A DNA stretch of 64,000 nucleotides from Viola odorata (Eukaryota > Streptophyta > Magnoliopsida > Malpighiales > Violaceae): NCBI GenBank assembly GCA_963691705.1, contig OY829545.1, positions 14,397,569 through 14,461,568 on the forward strand, in the 5' to 3' direction. Positions 10,123 through 21,157 of the stretch are shown piece after piece; the stretch's first letter is position 1; the number at the start of each line of letters is the position of its first letter. The notes under the pieces are model-generated. The model saw nothing but the letters and a program-made list of their open reading frames with translations. It was not told the DNA's origin and ran no database searches. A program made the translations under genes and the position numbers.

Positions 10123-12438
10123 ATGGCACCATGGGCGACGGATCCTTTGGTCTTGAGGGAGGCTGAGGTTGAATTGGATCTTGAAAGTGGTGGGACGACT
10201 AGCGAAGATGATAGGATTAACCATGTTGTTTCAGAAAGTGGACAAACGAGGAGATTTTTTAGTAGGGTTTGGGATGAGCAGGTGTGTTCCAATGGATGGG
10301 TGAATGCGGGGAGTGTTGCTGAGAGTGTACAGTTGTTATTCATAGACAAGAATTCGGAAGGAGAGGATCAGCATCAGCATCAGCAGGTGGTTGTTGTCGA
10401 AGAGAAGCGGAAGAAGAAGAGCTCTAGAAAACCTCCCAAGCCTCCGAGACCACCTAAAGGTTCACCATTGGATGCAGCTGATCAGAAGTTGATGCAGGAG
10501 GTTGCGGAGCTTGCTTTGAGGAAACGTGCTAGGATAGAACGAATTAAAGCATTGAAGAAGGTGAAGGCGGGAAAGGCACCATCTTGGAGCAGCAGCTTAT
10601 CTGCCATGGTCATTACAGTTCTCTTCTGCCTTGTTATCATCTTTCAAGGTATCTTATATTTTGGAGTTTGGTTGGTCTCATTTTCAATCCTACCATTTTC
10701 TTTTTGTTGCCTGGAGTGTCCAAGATTTTTCCCTCTGATAATATCCCACTATCTAAAGTTAATGGGCATTCAACTAATTGTAACAGTGAAATTTTTCAAC
10801 TCTAATATTTAGTGTAGGAGCTTGCATCTTTTAATGTAGTTCTTTATTATTTTAAAAGCAATTGAGTGAGACGTCATCTGACCAATTCACAAAAGAGTGA
10901 TAATTTGAACTGAAATCACTTATAACTTGTCACTGTTATGTGAGTGTATGCATGATTAGTTTGTACAGAATAAATCCACTACTTGTTGGAAATTACTAGG
11001 TGTACCAAATATTGTAGATTATTTTGAGAAGCTTCTGTTCTTGCTTCTTGTATCTGTAATGTGCAATATCCAATTTCATATATAGCTTTTCTTCCCCTCC
11101 ATTCAACTGCCTTCCTTTCTTGATTGTTGAGTATGTTTGAACATATTGTGGAGATAATAGATAGTAAGCCTTATTTTTGGTTTATGGCATTATGGAGACG
11201 AAAACATTTAAGATTAAGACCATTTCCAATAGCTGTAAGATGAGACAAGTCACAAAACAAATGGTTTTCTAAATCACTTCTATGTGTATCCATGGCTGGT
11301 TTTGTGGTTTTAGAACGTGAAGTCTTGTATAAGCTTATCTGATACTCCCTCCGTTTTCGAATAATTGTCGCTGGTTACTATTCATGCCGCTTTGTAAAAC
11401 GGCCGGAATAGTAACTATATGATCTCGAAAAAGTCCGAAATTTTTACACAACGTATATTAATCCTTCACGTACGTTAAAAAAAAAATTCGGATTTTTTCG
11501 AGATCATATAGTTACTATTCCGGCCGCCTTGAAATACGTGCTGGAATAGTAAAGTGTCAATTATTCAGAAACAGAGGGAGTATACTACAAGATGTAATTG
11601 GTAGCTTGCTGAATGTTGTTATACCATTTTGCATTTCTTGACTAGTTCATTTGAGTTTCTGTCGTTTCACTGGTAAGTACAGCCGAATCTAGTCATATCT
11701 TGTTTATCCATTTTCAGGATCTTAGTAAGAAATTTATGTTTCAACCCTTTTTTAAGGACTGTTAGTTGCTGTCATTGCTCACTGATGCTCAATCAAAGCA
11801 CACGTGGGGTGGCTTAAAGAGCTCTTGAGCATTCTTTTATTCATGATGTGTGCTCCAATTCTAGGTGTGGCCTTCAGGGCTGACCTGGGTTGTAAAGATA
11901 TCTGAACTCTTCAATCATTTAGCAACCTTTCAAGATATCTCATGCATTTATCGGTCATTTAATCTCAAGTTTAAGGATATCACATTGCTTTTCAATCAGA
12001 GAATTTCGCCTTTCAGGATTTGTCTCATCTTCTGTAGTGCAGTCATCCATGCCGGAGCAGCTACCATCTATTGATAAACGTGTTTTTTGAAATTTGGCTT
12101 TTCAGGAATTTGCCCCAGAAGCCATGAAAACGTGTTGTTACATGGATCCCGGGAGCCAGCAGTTGCTGCGGCAAGTGAAGACTTGATTTCTATCCAGATT
12201 TACAAGAACTACTCTCCCTATGAAGGTGATGGCCCTCGCTCTGGCTTTACTGGGTTCGTACTCCTATGCTCGAGTCTTGATTCCATTACAATTATGTTAT
12301 TCCACTAGGATTGCACTGCACTACTCTCTCTCTGTCTCTGTCTGTCTCATCTCATTTCCCTATTTCCCCTAATTCTTCTTTCATGAACGCAGTTTCGCAG
12401 AAGGACAGACCAGCGGCGCCGGATTGAGGAAGAAATAG
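10123..12438 (+). CDS. Small plant transmembrane protein of unknown function
   Basis: Three coding exons: 10123-10648, 12106-12253 and 12393-12438, phases 1 and 2, giving 239 residues. A 5'UTR intron at 9778-9960 precedes the start. The N-terminal ~110 residues are hydrophilic and acidic. A lysine/proline-rich block (KPPKPPRPPKG) and a basic helix (LRKRARIERIKALKK) follow. One hydrophobic segment (SAMVITVLFCLVIIFQG, about 160-176) then leads to a short C-terminal tail ending LRKK. This looks like a single-pass membrane protein with a basic juxtamembrane region. I know of no assigned function. Its position beside a GPAT gene recalls the Arabidopsis pairs At1g02380/At1g02390 and At4g01960/At4g01950, which supports orthology to those uncharacterised membrane proteins. 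Intron 1 carries a MITE. Confidence 0.75.
11345..11580. mobile_element. Stowaway-type MITE in intron 1 of the membrane-protein gene
   Basis: 236-bp element with terminal inverted repeats starting ctccctccgttttcgaataa and ending in the inverted motif ...cagagggag, flanked by TA on both sides (11343-11344, 11581-11582). The interior is largely palindromic, with gatctcgaaaaa... opposite ...tttttcgagatc. It has no coding capacity. The TA duplication and CTCCCTCC terminus are typical of Tc1/mariner-derived Stowaway MITEs. Confidence 0.9.
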
Positions 12439-13318
12439 TTGCTAAACTCTTCCTGATACTTTTTTTTTCTGGGTTGCTGAGTTAGACTTGGAAGATTGTC
12501 ACTGCTTAGGAGCTAATATCGAGATGCGACACTTTGACTTGACTGTTTGTATATCTGAAAATGGCAGAGTGCAGTTCCTAACCGTGTATAGTTTTTTTGC
12601 AGTGGTTAATTAGTGGCAATTTTTACCATCCTTACTGTTAGGTTTGTGACAGAGTGAAGTTTGTAGTCAGCTTTATGGTTGAATTGACATGTTGTTTAAA
12701 TCTTCATTCCTATAACTTGCTTCTGTTTCTCCTTGGAAACTCAAAAACAAAACAAGAAAAGAGAGAAAGAAAAGTTGAAATCTATGTCATGTTTATTTCT
12801 AATTTTAAAACACACAAAAGAAAATCTAACATGGGTTTGTCTTTAAACCAACAATGACATTAATAAGTTTGTCCTTTCGTTCCTTAACAAACATGGGTCT
12901 AAGTTTGAGTTCGAGTCTAAAAAACGGAAAAAAAAAATCATGTTGTAATTGCGAGAATTATCATCTTTTGAGATTTAATAATACTCTAAACGAGTTAAGT
13001 GTTTTGCTTGATCTAAGAAATCGTTAAAGAGAGAGAGTGGCTGCATCCACAGATCCGGAATCATTCATTGAATCAAGTGAGGAAGATGGAATGTAAAATT
13101 TAAGATGAGTTTTCAAACATTTTCTTTGTAGTCTCTCATTGCTGACGGTAATTAATTTGTCTTTGTAGATGAGGTAGCACAGTACTGCTCTTTCTCCGTA
13201 TCTTTGGGCTTTGGGCTGCGGCAGTCCAGAACATCACTATGCTGATACTAAAACGGGCCTGCCACACTAGGTATATGAATTTCATTAAAAAATCATTTAA
13301 TTTTATTAAATATTATTA
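12439..13318. other. 3'UTR and spacer, nothing further recognised
   Basis: This contains the 3'UTR of the membrane-protein gene and AT-rich spacer. No long ORF, repeat or RNA gene is seen. Confidence 0.4.
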
Positions 13319-13548
13319 CTCTTTCCGTCTTAAATTTTATTAATTTTAGACATTTTATTATTTTTTATGTAATTTATGTTTTAATAGACGAAAGTAAAAT
13401 TTGACCTTAGTTCGAGGTCACATGAGTACTTTTGACACTAACAAAACAATCAATGAGCTATATATCTAATGACTTTACCGTTCTAATAATTTTTTGCTTT
13501 AATCGGTGTCAACACTCAAGAAGTAATTTAATTTAAGATGAGAGGATG
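13319..13548. mobile_element. Decayed Stowaway-like MITE
   Basis: Flanked by TA (13317-13318 and 13549-13550). The left end ctctttccgtcttaaattt pairs with the right end read on the other strand, catcctctcatcttaaatt. It is 230 bp, AT-rich and without coding capacity. The ends are more degenerate than in the other MITEs here, suggesting an older insertion. Confidence 0.6.
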
Positions 13549-15944
13549 TAGCATTTTAGAAAGAATAATAATAACAGTAGTAATAAAATAAACGTTATCA
13601 CAATAATAATAATTGTATGATGTGTAATACTCCTTCTGGTTTTTATTAATTGATTTTCTGAAATAGTAAATAAACTTAAAATAATAATTTTTGGACCACA
13701 TTTTCTTGACTGTAGTTTTTAATTTATCCATTTTTATAGTATAATAATTTTTGGACCACGTTTTCTGATTATTTCGAATTGATTGGATCGGTCGAATTTT
13801 TTATACTTTTAAATTATTATTTTTTACTTAATTAAATAAAGTTTAGGCTTTCTTTCTTAATCCTTGATTCCCCTCTCTTATGCAACCTAATATGGCATCA
13901 CAGTAATATTACAACCCTAAACCGTCTAGAAAATAACAAGAAAAGAAAAGAAAATAGAAGTAAAACTAAGAGAGAAATTAAATTCGAAATTTATTTAGAT
14001 ATTTCGAATAATATTGGATTAGATTTTAAAATTTATCGGATCTTCTACCCTTTATTCGAAATTTTTTCTGACACAGTTTGGATCGTATTGAATGTATTAG
14101 TTCGGATCGAATAGGTCGGATTCTTCAATCCGTGCTCACCTCTTCTTGCACATTATTCGGTAGAAAAAAAAATTAATTCGAGGAAAAGCATGGTCCATCA
14201 GCTTTTATTAAAATTCAATCATTTAATTTATTAATTATCATTAAAATATTAGGGATCGAACTCATGACCTATTTTATAAACACTAATCAGTTGTATTACA
14301 ACTTCATTTATTATATAATTAAACTAGCAATTTGCCCGTGTTGCGAGCCTGAGTTTTATTGGTAATCTTTTACGTACACAAAAACTAAATTAATTATTAA
14401 GAGGTCTAATCGGAAGTTTTTTACGAACACAGACTAAATTTTTTTAATGGGTTTGATTGAGTTTTTTTTACCAGTACGGAGTCTAAATTAATCATTAAGG
14501 GGTTTGATTTTAGGGCACGAGTTTTATTGAGAATTTTTTACATACACGGGGACTAAATTAGTTTTTAAGAGGTTTAATTGATTTTTTTTACGAATACGCC
14601 GACTAAATTAAACATGTAGGAGTTTCATTGAAACTTTTATACGAACACGAGATTTATAGTTCAACTGATTAATGCATGTTAATTATCTTTATAACGTAAG
14701 TCATGAGTTCGATCCTGGTATTATAATATAATTAATTTATTAAAAAAAACTACGACTTGTAAATATAGATAGTTAATCAATTAAAGTTTGTCTATTAAAT
14801 GATATATAAAGTAAAAAAGTTGGTTAATACTTCATAGATATATTTGTTTTTTCAGATATGATGTGGTATCTCAGATTCATTTTTGAGTCAGACTAATCTA
14901 TATTCACTGTATTAAAACTGAAGGCCGACTTACTAAAAATATTGGTTCCTACTTCATAGATATATTTGTTTTTTTTTAGATATGATGTGGTATCTCGGAT
15001 CCATTTTCAGGTCAAACTAATTTACACTCACTGTATTAAAACTGAAGGCTGACCTATGTGATATATTAAAGCAATATTGCTACTCCAAAACTCGAATATT
15101 TTTTTCCTACCGATCCAATAATTGTTTTATTTTTATTTTTGGTGTACAAGGATTTAAACCCCTTGCCGCTAGCTAGACCAATTCTGAGCACTTTAACAAA
15201 TACTACATTGTAACATTGTGTTTGGTTAGAAGGAAAAAAAATGAGAAAAGAAAATTGGAGGAAGAAAGGCGGGGAAGAAAATTAGTGGAAAACATTTTCC
15301 ACGGAAAATGAAAATAAAATGTTTTTTTTTTAGTTTGGAAGAAAAATGGAAGGAAAGAAAATGATATTTATAACAAATGAAAATTTTACCCTTAATATAT
15401 ATATATATAAAGTAATAAATATTGGTTTAAGTTAACCACAAATATGGAGTAAAGGAAAAAAACAGTGGAAGATCAAAATAGAATTTATGCACACAAAATT
15501 AGAGCAACATTAGTTAATGTATGTCTTTTTTTATGAACTAGTTATCGGTTTAATCCATAATAAGCACATGAAACTATATGCGCGATTAGTTAAACACAAT
15601 ATTAGTGACGAACGTGGCTGGTTTCGTCTTGCTGGAGCATTTAATTAGAAAATGGAAATGTCATCCGGCGAGCCCGAAACTACGATTTGAAGACGAGTCA
15701 TGTTACCTTCTCCTTGCTTAAAAAACGCGCTTAAGTTGCTCTGATAAAGTCAAGAAGATGCGGTCTACACTTTACACTCCACACTACCCTGCCTGCTTCC
15801 ATCCGCACACGAAATCCACGTTTGACTTTTCCTCAAATTTTGCTTTCTAACTCAGAACGCAACATAAACAACCAAACATCATTTATAACATATTAAATAA
15901 CCAAATAGATTGATTTAAATAATCTATATACATACTAAAAAGTA
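13549..15944. other. Gene-free AT-rich stretch with decayed repeats
   Basis: Contents seen by eye: a 25-bp block (ataatttttggaccac) repeated near 13682 and 13743. A stretch rich in tcgaat/ttcgga at 13770-14140 resembles the end region of a decayed transposon. A degenerate ~65-bp tandem array lies at about 14350-14660, with recurring ttttttacgaayac and gactaaatta. A ~122-bp tandem duplication lies at 14831-15053. A purine-rich tract (ggaagaaaa-like) covers 15230-15370. No gene is supported. Confidence 0.45.
14831..15053. repeat. ~122-bp tandem duplication
   Basis: Two copies start with ttcatagatatatttgtttt at 14831 and 14953, continue through agatatgatgtggtatctc, and end at actgaaggcy-gac. 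They differ at roughly ten positions. They sit in a repeat-rich gene desert. Confidence 0.75.
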
Positions 15945-16160
15945 CTCTCTTCGATTTTCTTTAAACGAAATTTACTATTTGGGCACGCATATTAAGGATA
16001 CCGGATGATTCACTATTTGAGACAATTTTGCCCCGAATTTTTTCTCCGACGTACATTCGAAAAAAAGTACGGAATTTTTTGGGATCAAATAGTGAGTCAT
16101 ATGACTTCCTCGATATGCGTCCCCAAATAGTAAGAGTCATTTAAAGAAAACTGGAGGAAG
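15945..16160. mobile_element. Stowaway-type MITE
   Basis: 216-bp element between TA dinucleotides (15943-15944, 16161-16162). The termini ctctcttcgattttctttaa and, on the other strand, cttcctccagttttctttaa form the inverted repeat. The interior carries the cactatttgagacaatttt / ggatcaaatagtgagtcat pair shared with the MITEs at 34839, 46221, 50744, 58158 and 60907. Confidence 0.85.
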
Positions 16161-16402
16161 TATTAATTATAATACTTAAAATGAATTATACATTCTAACC
16201 ATATTATTTTTGAAAAGAAAAAAGAGAGGAAAATGTCGTTGTCAAAGGATCCTCTTAGACCACTTGGTCTTCTAAAGTGCTTCCTGGATCATGATTTCTT
16301 GCACTCATAATCGGCCAGTTGTATTAATTAATAAAACAATAAAAAAAAACCGCAAACACGTAGATATGTATGAACTTGCAACGTCATCAACCATATACTG
16401 GA

Positions 16403-16908
16403 TAATGATATTTTTGTCCTATTTATTCTTCTTTTTTTATTAATTTGTCACTTCATTTTATTTTTACTTGGATTTGATTCTTCCATTGATATTTTTATAT
16501 TAATTTGACGTCACTCTCTAGTTAGGTAACGTCGTACACAGTCAAATGTTAAATTTAGTGGCGTGACATTGTTTAGCTGATATGGTAATTAATGTCAGAT
16601 GGTATTAAAAAATTGGATTTTAAATCTCTTTACCGACTCATTAACTCATTTCATCTTTTAATGGGTAAGATAAATGAGTTTTAAATTCAATTAAAAAAAA
16701 TTGACTTGATATTTGAATTGGATCGTCACATGAGATAAAATAATATTAACAATATTAAACAATACTAAATCACTAGATTTAACGTCTGACGGTCCTAAAA
16801 TGGCCAAATTAATATGAAAATGTGAATAGAATGGTCAAATTTAACCAAAAATGAAATAAGGTGTCAAATTAATATTAAAAATTGAGTAGAGGTGAAAAAA
16901 TATCATTA
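16403..16908. mobile_element. Non-autonomous DNA element with long imperfect terminal inverted repeats
   Basis: The left end taatgatatttttgtcctat... and the right end read on the other strand, taatgatattttttcacctc..., can be followed inward for about 110 bp, with shared ttaatttg and cattttwtttttrgtt blocks. About 500 bp in all, with no coding capacity. I cannot define a convincing target duplication, so the superfamily is uncertain; long inverted repeats favour a MULE-like origin. Confidence 0.55.
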
Positions 16909-19900
16909 ACTCTTTTAAAAATATTTTATTAGTATATACTCTGTAATTGTGCCGTGAATTATTAGGATATAGCTGTATATATATATCCTAATCATTCACC
17001 TTTAAGTTTGGTGGAAACAATTAATAGGAAAAAAATGAGAGTTCATCAATTTAGTAATAAATATTGTTTCATCAAAAAGTATGGCACCCTTCATGTGAGG
17101 ATTGTGTTGGCTAGAAAGTAAATTAAACTGAATTGTTTTCGTTTAACGAAAACCGAACAAGCTGGGGATTTTCATGCAGAAATATCATTTTGCAAAAGTT
17201 GAGAGTTTATGGAAGACATTACTACTACTACTACTACTCTTCGATTAATCTTTTGCTTCTTGTTTTTATTATTAGAGTAGTGCATTGATTTATATTTTCC
17301 CTTTCTGGTTTTCCCCCACATGACCAAACTGATGATTTTGGAAAAGGTGATGATGGCCCATATATATAGCATTGATTGAATACCGCAGAGAAATGGACAA
17401 CACTTATTTATTTTGGGTCCTGTTGCAATGGTGTCCACCAACACCACAATCCTGTAGATATGTACCTGCCTACCACCATGTGCTACAGTACTTATACGTT
17501 TTTCCTAACAATCAATCGAGTATCAATTACTCCATGCTCGAGTCGAGTAAGAACTCAAAGAACAGTAAAACTCTCTCGTTATAAAACTTTAATTTAATTA
17601 CATATTTAGGATTTTAACATGAGTCCTCTAGTTAAGTAAAACAACCCTTTTGGGGTAATTTATATTGCTGGCGGGTAGTTTTCAAATTAAGTCTCCTCCT
17701 ATATCGTCGGACCACATCTCACCAGGCCAGGTCCATCAAGTCTACCTGCCTACGAGTTTAACCTTACATGCAAAGGGAAAATTTCCATCGAACAAGGAAA
17801 CTGTATGTAGATGGCCATGCCTGATATGGCAGTCTAATTAAATATATTTTTTATATATGAGATGCCTTGTATTTTTTTCTCTACATAATATGGTGTTAAA
17901 TTTATTTTTCCTTAAACTTCATCGTATTAGAACCCTAAATAATACCAAGTGGTGGATCCTGCCCTCGATGTTGGGGGCGAGATCAGTGATAGATTTAGGA
18001 TTTGTATTAAGGGAAGACAAGTGAGTTGAACGAAAAATTTAAAGAGAAGATAAGTGAGCTGAACGAAAAATTTGAAGGGAAGACAAGTGAGCTGAATGAA
18101 ATTTTTTTTAAATGCTTAAGAGTATTTATATCTGTCACTAAATAACAAATATTTAGTTAAACTTAACAAAAAGATAAATAAAAAAACAATATAGAAAAAA
18201 TTAATTATACATTAAAATTCATACCATATATGGATTTTTTACAATTGTTCTCTACTTTAGGATTGGAATTGAATGAGAGATTGAGAGGGTGATCGATATG
18301 TAATGATTTGATGTAGAAATTGAATTAAATGGAGGGATTGGATTTCGGCAGAGATTGAATTGGCGTTGGTACGAGTTTATTGGTAGTGATGATTTGGGAA
18401 ATGAGGATTTGGGATTTAATTGAAAGGATTTGGGTGTGGGTTGGGTTTAAAATTTGGGTTGGGCTTTGGGTTGGGTTAAAATTTTTTTAAACTTTTATCT
18501 CTTACGTTCGAACTTTTATTATTTACGAGCGAATTTTTATCGAACTATAAAGCTGACTTTTCGTCGTTTACTGTGTACTAATTATTATTTTTTATTTTAT
18601 TCCACACTTTAACAATTTCGGTTCGAGTTTTTATTTATTTTTAGGTGAAATTGTTCGTATCATCGGCTCGAACTGAATCAACAATATATATTAATTTTTT
18701 TTTGAAAAGTTTGCGGGTGGGGGTAGCCCCCGAACCCAATGAGGCTCCGCCTCTGATAATACCTTAACGGTTTTAAAGTTGTTCAAAGACAAAACCTTAG
18801 AGATTCCTCGTGTACCTTTGATTGACAAGTCTTTTAATTAATTGAGAAGTCTAATTAATTAATTAATTATAGTTAGGTATATTGCTGATATTATATATAT
18901 TGACCAAATTAAGCATATAATAACAGATACTTTTTATTTGAAGTTAAGGAGTGAATCACGAGTATTAAAAAATAATATTAAAAAAAAAAAAAGTAACTTT
19001 TGGTCAGGGTGGGCAGCTGTGCCAGCAGGCGGACAATAGACAAAAGCAAGGCTGGCAGTTGATATAGACAGAAAAAATATTTTTTACACACTTTTTATCA
19101 GATCGTCAATTAAAAACAGAACACAATTTTTGGCCTAAAACTTAAAATAAAAAGAAACAGAGGGAGTAACACACACATTTCCTTAATGGCGACATTAATT
19201 AATTTCATTTTCTCTGTTTCCCATTCGAGTAGGAAAGATTTATAAAAATTCAACGCACTTTGACTTTTAAGTTGGTACAATAAATGATGTTTAATTAGTT
19301 AAATTCCTAACGAAAACTCAAATCAATAAAAATTAGGAGCATAAAGATGGGTAATCCCAAACAGTTAATGACATATTTGGTATAAGTACTAGCTTTTTTT
19401 TTGTGTTAATTCACTGCATGTACATTTCATTATTTTGTGTTAGTTTACTATTTGTATTTATTAATTAATTAATTTGGTATATTTGTTTTTATATGCATAT
19501 GCCATTTTTATATTTTTCTACTAAAATATATCTATAAAACATGATTTTTTTCCAATATTTTTTTAAAAATGTATTTTTCATTATTACGACCACACCAAAC
19601 GTTACCAAACACTAGTTTTTTTTTTTGTTTACCATCGCTTTTTTTATTCAACTATAAATTTCCCAACAGCCCCTAACTTTAATTTGAGTCGTAGAAAAAT
19701 TAGAAGTGATTAGTGGTGATCGACGGTGACAGTGCAGAAGAAAACACTCCACTTTAATTACTCTTTTGAGGCATTTTTTACTCACAAAATCGGTTGTGCT
19801 CAAATAGTAAGAGATTTGTCCACTTTTAATAAAAATCTCAAATTTGAATCTTGAAAATATAACAAACCATGCTCACAAAACTACCTCCTTTAGAAATCCA

Positions 19901-21026
19901 ACAGTATTCGAACGAGACTAATCCAGATAGAAAGCATCTTTTACCCAGAAGGGATGAATGATAATTGAACGCTTGTGGCTCAAATAGAATCTGGTAGTAA
20001 CAAAAGCATGACATACGTACACTAACTCTTGCTTCAATTCGACACTCCATCGGAATGAATCAGTCCAAATAAAGCAGATTTTGGTTTGGGTCCAAAAATG
20101 TAGTTAGTAAGTATATGGTTGCTTTTCATCTAAAGATATTCTTGTTTTCTTGTTATGGATGTTGATCTTCGTACTGGTGTTTGCGTGTGATCACTCTGGT
20201 TAAGGAACGCGGCGGGCTTTTAATGCTGCTTGTTGGAAAAGGTCAGCTCCCCTCCGGCCGGTCAAACAGTTCGTCTGGCTGCATGGAATGAAATGAGGTG
20301 GAACTAACTGTCTATGGGGCTACATTAGCAGAAATTATTAGTATAAATCAATAAATATGGATATATTTTTAGTTTTTAAAAAATTAATCAAATATGGTCA
20401 TATGTATTATGTGAATAGATGAACATAAAGCTACTTACACTGAATATACCTAATAATTCTCGTAAGTTAATTAGCTGATTAAACATATAATATTATTTTC
20501 TTCAATGTTTTCAATATCTCAAATTAATAGCCGGTTAAGATTTATCTAACTAGAATAATATAACCACCTAATAAGATATATTTTTGTCCCTTTGTTTAAT
20601 TTAGTCTTTTTTAATATTTTACACCGATTTAGAGTGATGACGCAAGTTACATACCACGTGTCAAATGACCAATTAGTTAAATAAAATAATCATATTCTTT
20701 ATCAACCAAATTAAATAAAGTATATTTTATGGATCAAATTAAACAATTATTTTAGAGGTCAAATTAAATAAAATACTATATTTTAGGGGGGAAATCTTAC
20801 TAATTAAGGCTAGTAGTCCCAACTATATATATAGAGTAGTACCGACTATATGGAGTACTTAATTAATACTTAGCCAGTAACCACTTTCCTCTCTCTTTTC
20901 CCATCAAAACGTGGAGGAGAGGGTCTTCAATTTTGTAATCCAAGATTGACCCAAACATAGTACTATTCTGAAAAATGGCATTCATGTAATAATCACCAAC
21001 TTCAAGGGAATTGTTGATGCTGGGCC
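16909..21026. other. Gene-free stretch upstream of GPAT
   Basis: AT-rich sequence with a (tac/act)n-like tract near 17220, a 33-bp tandem repeat at 18013-18110, and an end resembling a hAT or CACTA-like fragment (gaggctccgcctctg) at about 18740-18755. Poly-ttaatt tracts lie near 18830-18870. At 20590-20800 is a phrase-like repeat (caaattaaataaa). The only ORFs are short, with no recognisable protein. Confidence 0.4.
18013..18110. repeat. 33-bp tandem repeat, about three copies
   Basis: Copies start with gaagacaagtgagytgaacg at 18013, 18046 (gaagataag variant) and 18079. Each is followed by aaaaattt. The period is a multiple of three but no ORF spans it. Confidence 0.7.
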
Positions 21027-21157
21027 TTTATATATACTTAGCTTCTGTTTCCAAAACTTTTCAAAAGTGAAGTTACGAGTACCTGTTCATCTGCTCATAT
21101 CATTCTCTCTAGCTAGCAAGTAAGTACTGCTACTGATAAAAGAAGAAGAAGAAGAAG
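21027..21157 (+). promoter_or_regulatory. TATA box and (GAA)n leader of the GPAT gene
   Basis: TTTATATATA at 21027-21036 is a good TATA box about 120 nt before the start codon. A short purine tract (gaagaagaagaagaagaa-like) immediately precedes the ATG at 21158. No intron is needed in the leader. Confidence 0.6.

Noticed and set aside
14320..14660. Possible Helitron or tRNA-related start (actagcaatttgcccgtg)
   Set aside because: The phrase is common in plant repeats; no tRNA cloverleaf, no Helitron CTRR end or hairpin was found.
17980..18760. Possible complete hAT-like element ending gaggctccgcctctg
   Set aside because: Only one end looks convincing and no 8-bp target duplication could be matched.
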